From positions 188,583,520 through 188,647,519 of the forward strand of contig NC_089491.1 of assembly GCF_036850765.1 (NCBI RefSeq): a stretch of 64,000 nucleotides of DNA. Direction: 5' to 3'. The DNA is from Saccopteryx bilineata. Lineage: Eukaryota; Chordata; Mammalia; Chiroptera; Emballonuridae. Below the pieces are notes generated by a model. That model was not told the DNA's origin, did not search any database, and was given only the letters and a program-made list of their open reading frames with translations. The translations under genes were made by a program, and so were the position numbers. Each line of letters starts with the position of its first letter. The first letter of the stretch is position 1. Shown piece after piece: positions 59,863 through 64,000 of this stretch.

Positions 59863-60918
59863 ATGGATACAAAAGAAAGAGAGGTAACACAGATAGATGA
59901 GGAAAAATCTATGGAGAAAAAATTTAATATATTGGAAACCTTGGAGTTAAACGACAGAGAATTTAAAATAGAAATCCTAAAAATACTCAGAGATATACAA
60001 GAAAACACAGAAAGGCAATTTAGGGACCTCAGAAAACAACTCAATGAACACAAAGAATATATTTCCAAGGAAACTGAAATTATAAAAACAAACCAAACAG
60101 AGATGAAAAACTCAATTCACGAGCTGAAAAACGAGGTAACAAGCTTAGCTAATAGAACAGGCCAGATAAAAGGTAGGATTAGTGAAATAGAAGACAAGCA
60201 ACTTGAGGCACAACAGAGAGAAGAAGAAAGAGACTCAAAGATTTAAAAAAATGAGATAGCCCTACAGGAATTATCTGACTCTATCAAAAAGAATAACATA
60301 AGAATAATAGGTATATCAGAGGGAGAAGAGAGAGAAAATGGAATGGAGAACATACTCAAACAAATAATAGATGAGAACTTCCCAAGCCGATAGAAAGAAC
60401 TAAAGCCTCAAATTCAAGAAGCAAACAGAACACCAAGTTTTCTTAACCCCAACAAACCTACTCCAAGGCACATCATAATAAAATTGGAAAAAATCAATGG
60501 CAAAAAAAAAAATTCTCAAGGCAGCCAGGGAAAAGAAGAATACAACATATAAAGGAAGTCCCATTAGATTATCATCTGATTTCTCAACAAAACTCTACAA
60601 GCTAGAAGAGAGTGGACCCCAATATTTAAAGTCCTGAAAGAGAGGAACTTTCAGTCACGAATACTATACCCATCAAAGCTATCCTTCAAATATAAAGGAG
60701 AAATAAAAATATTCACAGATACAGAAAAGATGAGGGAATTTATCATCAGAAAACCCCCACTCCAGGAATTACTAAAGGGGGTTCTCCAATCAGATACAAA
60801 GAACAAAAAAAAAAAAAAAAACAAAGCCACAAGTAAAAGCTCCAAGAAGAACACAATGAAAACAAGTTTAAACTGTGACAACAACAAAAAGAAAGGGGGA
60901 GGAGAGGATGGAGATTAA
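59863..60918 (+). pseudogene. L1 ORF1 (RNA-binding protein), broken
   Basis: The start is ATG 59863 (MDTKEREVTQ); the TTG upstream at 59854 is not used as a start. The N-terminal roughly 120 residues form a heptad-rich coiled coil, as in the ORF1p trimer. An in-frame TAA at 60244-60246 ends it. Reading on, RRM-like NIRIIGISEGEEREN is recognisable, then a TAG at 60391-60393, then a frameshift in the A-run at 60501-60511 and a compensating one near 60600-60630. The C-terminal domain (RILYPSKLSFKYKGEIK, FIIRKPPLQELLKGVL) runs to the TAA at 60916. ORF1p normally coats L1 RNA as a chaperone; this copy would give only the coiled-coil part. Confidence 0.88.
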
Positions 60919-61163
60919 CAGTAGCAAAGGACGATGGAGTGCAAAAGTACTCACAAAATAGTTCGCTACAATGAACAGGGTAGGGACCCTTTTCATTACT
61001 CAAAGATAACCACCATTGAAAAAACCACCACAGAAGCACATGAGATAAAAAAGATAGCAACAGAGGAAAGATGTATGGAATACAACCAAATAAAAACAAA
61101 AGATAGAAAAACGAAAGAGAAGGATCAAAGAAGACACAAAACTAACAGAAAGCAAGATATAAA
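60919..61163 (+). other. L1 inter-ORF spacer, largely open in one frame
   Basis: A 245-bp spacer. A 79-codon frame from ATG 60934 to TAG 61171-61173 fills it, overlaps the ORF2 start by 10 bases and is very rich in Lys/Thr/Glu. It lies in the ORF1 frame after two stops (TAA 60916, TAG 60922). I do not recognise it as a known domain. Confidence 0.5.
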
Positions 61164-64000
61164 ATGGCAATAGGGAACTCACAAGTACCAATATTTACAC
61201 TAAATGTAAACGGATTAAACTCACCAATAAAAAGGCACAGAGTAGCAGAATGGATTAAAAAAGAAAATCCAACCGTATGCTGCCTACAAGAAACTCATCT
61301 AAGTAACAAGGATAAAAACAAATTCAAAGTGAAAGGCTGGAAAACAATACTCCAAGCAAATAACATCCAAAAAAAAGCAGGTGTAGCAATACTCATATCA
61401 GATAATGCTGACTACAAGACAGGAAAAGTACTTAGAGACAAAAATGGCCATTTCATAATGGCTAAGGGGACACTGAATCAAGAAGACATAACAATTCTTA
61501 ATATATATGCACCAAACCAAGGAGCACCAAAATATATACGACAGCTACTTATTGATCTTAAAACAAAAACTGACAAAAATACAATCATACTTGGAGACCT
61601 CAATACACCGCTGACGGCTCTAGATCGGTCATCCAAACAGAGAATCAACAAAGACATAGTGGCCTTAAACAAAACACTAGAGCACCTGGATATGATAGAC
61701 ATCTACAGGACATTTCATCCCAAAGTGACTGAGTATACATTTTTCTCCAGTGTACATGGATCATTCTCAAGAATTGACCATATGTTGGGCCACAAAAACA
61801 ATATCAGCAAATTCAGAAAAATTGAAGTTGTACCAAGCATATTTTCTGATCATAAAGCCTTGAAACTAGAATTCAACTGCAAAAAAGAGGAAAAAAATCC
61901 CACAAAAATGTGGAAACTAAACAACATACTTTTAAAAAATGAATGGGTCAAAGAAGAAATAAGTGCAGAGATCAAAAGATATATACAGACTAATGAAAAT
62001 GACAATACGACATATCAGAATCTATGGGATGCAGCAAAAGCAGTGATAAGAGGGAAGTTCATATCACTTCAGGCATATATGAACAAACAAGAGAGAGCCC
62101 AAGTGAACCACTTAACTTCCCACCTTAAGGAACTAGAAAAAGAAGAACAAAGACAACCCAAAACCAGACGAAGAAAGGAGATAATAAAAATCAGAGCAGA
62201 AATAAATGAATTAGAGAACAGAAAAACTATAGAAAAAATTAATAGAACAAGGAGCTGGTTCTTTGAAAAGATCAACAAAATTGACAAACCCTTGGCAAGA
62301 CTTACCAAGGAAAAAAGAGAAAGAACTCATATAAACAAAATACAAAATGAAAGAGGAGAAATCACCACGGACACCGTAGATATACAAAGAATTATTTTAG
62401 AATACTATGAAAAACTTTATGCCACTAAATTCAACAACCTAGAAGAAATGGATAAATTCCTAGAACAATACAACCTTTCTAGACTGAGTCAAGAAGAAGC
62501 AGAAAGCCTAAACAGACCTATCAGTAGAGAAGAAATAGAAAAAACCATTAAAAACCTCCCCAAAAATAAAAGTCCAGGCCCTGACGGCTATACCAGAGAA
62601 TTTTATCAAACATTCAAAGAAGACTTGGTTCCTATTCTACTCAAAGTCTTCCAAAAAATTGAAGAAGAAGCAATACTTCCAAACACATTTTATGAGGCCA
62701 ACATAACCCTCATACCAAAACCAGGCAAGGATGGCACAAAAAAAGAAAACTACAGACCAATATCTCTAATGAATACAGATGCTAAAATACTAAACAAAAT
62801 ACTAGCAAATCGAATACAACAACATATTAAAAAAATAATACATCATGATCAAGTGGGATTCATCCCAGAATCTCAAGGATGGTTCAACATACGTAAAACG
62901 GTTAATGTAATACACCATATCAACAAAACAAAGAACAAAAACCACATGATCTTATCAATAGACGCAGAAAAGGCTTTCGATAAAATACAACACAATTTTA
63001 TGTTTAAGACTCTCAACAAAATGGGTATAGAAGGAAAATATCTCAACATGATAAAGGCCATATATGATAAACCATCAGCTAACATCATATTAAATGGCAC
63101 TAAACTGAAGGCTTTCCCCCTTAAATCAGGAACAAGACAGGGTTGTCCACTCTCTCCACTCTTATTTAATGTGGTACTAGAGGTTCTAGCCAGAGCAATC
63201 AGACAAGACAAAGAAATAAAAGGCATCCATATCGGAAAAGAAGAAGTAAAGGTATCATTTTTTGCAGATGATATGATCCTATACATCGAAAACCCCAAAG
63301 AATCCACAAAAAGACTACTAGAAACAATAAGCCAATACAGTAAGGTCGCAGGATACAAAATTAACATACAGAAGTCAATAGCCTTTCTATATGCCAACAA
63401 TGAAACAACTGAGAAGGAACTCAAAAGAATAATCCCCTTCACGATTGCAACAAAAAAAATAAAATACTTAGGAATAAACATAACAAAGAATGTAAAGGAC
63501 TTATATAATGAAAACTATAAACCATTGTTAAGGGAAATCGAAAAAGATATAATGAGATGGAAGAATATACCTTGTTCTTGGCTAGGAAGAATAAATATAA
63601 TCAAGATGGCTATATTACCCAAAGCAATATACAAATTTAATGCAATTCCCATCAAAATTCCAATGACATTTTTTAAAGAAATAGAGCAAAAAATCATCAG
63701 ATTTATATGGAACTATAAAAAACCCCGAATAGCCAAAGCAATCCTAAAGAAAAAGAAAGAAGCTGGGGGCATAACAATACCTGACTTCAAACTCTATTAT
63801 AGGGCCACGACCATCAAAACAGCATGGTATTGGCAGAAAAATAGACACTCAGACCAATGGAACAGAATAGAAAGTCCAGAAATAAAACCACATATATATA
63901 GTCAAATAATTTTTGATAAAGGGGCCAACAACACACAATGGAGAAAAGAAAGCCTCTTCAATAAATGGTGCTGGGAAAACTGGAAAGCCACATGCAAAAG
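61164..64000 (+). CDS. L1 ORF2 (endonuclease-reverse transcriptase), open and partial
   Basis: From ATG 61164 I read 945 codons with no stop to the window edge. It encodes the target-primed reverse transcription enzyme of LINE-1. The N-terminal apurinic-like endonuclease has N14 (LNVNG), E43 (LQETH), Y115, D145 and N147 (GDLN), D205 (RIDH) and D229-H230 (SDH), all at the same residue numbers as human L1. The reverse transcriptase has [14 protein letters not shown] and the FADD catalytic pair at residues 702-703 (63267-63272), again at the human numbering, so no net insertion or deletion precedes it. The C-terminal Cys-rich region is outside. There is no upstream stop-free extension; ATG 61164 ([18 protein letters not shown]) is the normal start. 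Confidence 0.93.
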   Translation, partial: MAIGNSQVPIFTLNVNGLNSPIKRHRVAEWIKKENPTVCCLQETHLSNKDKNKFKVKGWKTILQANNIQKKAGVAILISDNADYKTGKVLRDKNGHFIMAKGTLNQEDITILNIYAPNQGAPKYIRQLLIDLKTKTDKNTIILGDLNTPLTALDRSSKQRINKDIVALNKTLEHLDMIDIYRTFHPKVTEYTFFSSVHGSFSRIDHMLGHKNNISKFRKIEVVPSIFSDHKALKLEFNCKKEEKNPTKMWKLNNILLKNEWVKEEISAEIKRYIQTNENDNTTYQNLWDAAKAVIRGKFISLQAYMNKQERAQVNHLTSHLKELEKEEQRQPKTRRRKEIIKIRAEINELENRKTIEKINRTRSWFFEKINKIDKPLARLTKEKRERTHINKIQNERGEITTDTVDIQRIILEYYEKLYATKFNNLEEMDKFLEQYNLSRLSQEEAESLNRPISREEIEKTIKNLPKNKSPGPDGYTREFYQTFKEDLVPILLKVFQKIEEEAILPNTFYEANITLIPKPGKDGTKKENYRPISLMNTDAKILNKILANRIQQHIKKIIHHDQVGFIPESQGWFNIRKTVNVIHHINKTKNKNHMILSIDAEKAFDKIQHNFMFKTLNKMGIEGKYLNMIKAIYDKPSANIILNGTKLKAFPLKSGTRQGCPLSPLLFNVVLEVLARAIRQDKEIKGIHIGKEEVKVSFFADDMILYIENPKESTKRLLETISQYSKVAGYKINIQKSIAFLYANNETTEKELKRIIPFTIATKKIKYLGINITKNVKDLYNENYKPLLREIEKDIMRWKNIPCSWLGRINIIKMAILPKAIYKFNAIPIKIPMTFFKEIEQKIIRFIWNYKKPRIAKAILKKKKEAGGITIPDFKLYYRATTIKTAWYWQKNRHSDQWNRIESPEIKPHIYSQIIFDKGANNTQWRKESLFNKWCWENWKATCK

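Larger units (their letters stand above)
57679..64000 (+). mobile_element. 5'-complete LINE-1, runs off the window
   Basis: It begins GATGACGTCAGAGTAATGGT, the usual kind of mammalian L1 5' terminus. It has a long 5' UTR of about 2.2 kb, ORF1 (broken), a 245-bp spacer, and ORF2 open to the last base. The 3' UTR and tail are outside the window, so the downstream target duplication cannot be checked. It is the youngest-looking L1 here by coding integrity. Confidence 0.9.

Noticed and set aside
62873..63481. 202-codon ORF on the minus strand
   Set aside because: It is the reverse complement of the L1 reverse transcriptase region; its hydrophobic residues come from reading A-rich codons backwards.
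1..64000. CRISPR arrays, bacterial operons or phage genes
   Set aside because: No regularly spaced direct repeats with unique spacers and no prokaryotic gene organisation; everything points to mammalian DNA.

Overview
The window is mammalian genomic DNA, almost certainly from a bat. It has single-copy intron-like sequence, MIR, L2 and L1 remnants, and many copies of tRNA-derived SINEs of the kinds found in bats. One SINE type starts 'GGCCCTGGCCGGTTGGCTCAGC', the other 'GCCTGACCAGGTGGTGGTGC'. The second type, with its TCTCATCTCTCTC...CTGTCTGTC tail, suggests the horseshoe-bat side of the order (Yinpterochiroptera); that placement is inference from memory of the SINE families.

The only host protein-coding gene I can support is on the minus strand: two coding exons of MTUS2 (TIP150), a microtubule plus-end protein. 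The large first coding exon is 11851-14055 and the next is 4793-5018, joined by a 6.8 kb intron with consensus splice sites. A 10-codon upstream ORF ends on the MTUS2 start codon in an ATGA overlap. Sequence above 14.1 kb would be 5' intron or upstream DNA of this gene.

The remaining roughly 60 kb is dominated by mobile elements. (1) SINEs, many with perfect target-site duplications (TSDs). (2) LTR elements at 24.6-35.1 kb: two solo LTRs and one full-length, env-less, decayed ERV-L-like provirus (29225-35077, TSD ACTCC), all from one related LTR family. (3) Cut-and-paste DNA transposons of several superfamilies: a 2.85 kb hAT with a nearly complete but broken transposase (41475-44326, perfect 8-bp TSD), smaller hAT derivatives, a piggyBac-type element with TTAA ends (28048-28323), a Tigger-like element (27475-27810) and a 77-bp mariner hairpin (37555-37631). 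(4) LINE-1 fragments, plus one 5'-complete L1 from 57.68 kb to the window edge. Its ORF1 is broken, but its ORF2 is open for 945 codons to the last base, with endonuclease and reverse transcriptase catalytic residues at canonical positions.

I found no CRISPR array, operon, RNA gene or bacterial feature. The items most worth following up are the L1 with open ORF2, the hAT element with paired subterminal repeats, the three-member LTR family, and the MTUS2 upstream ORF.
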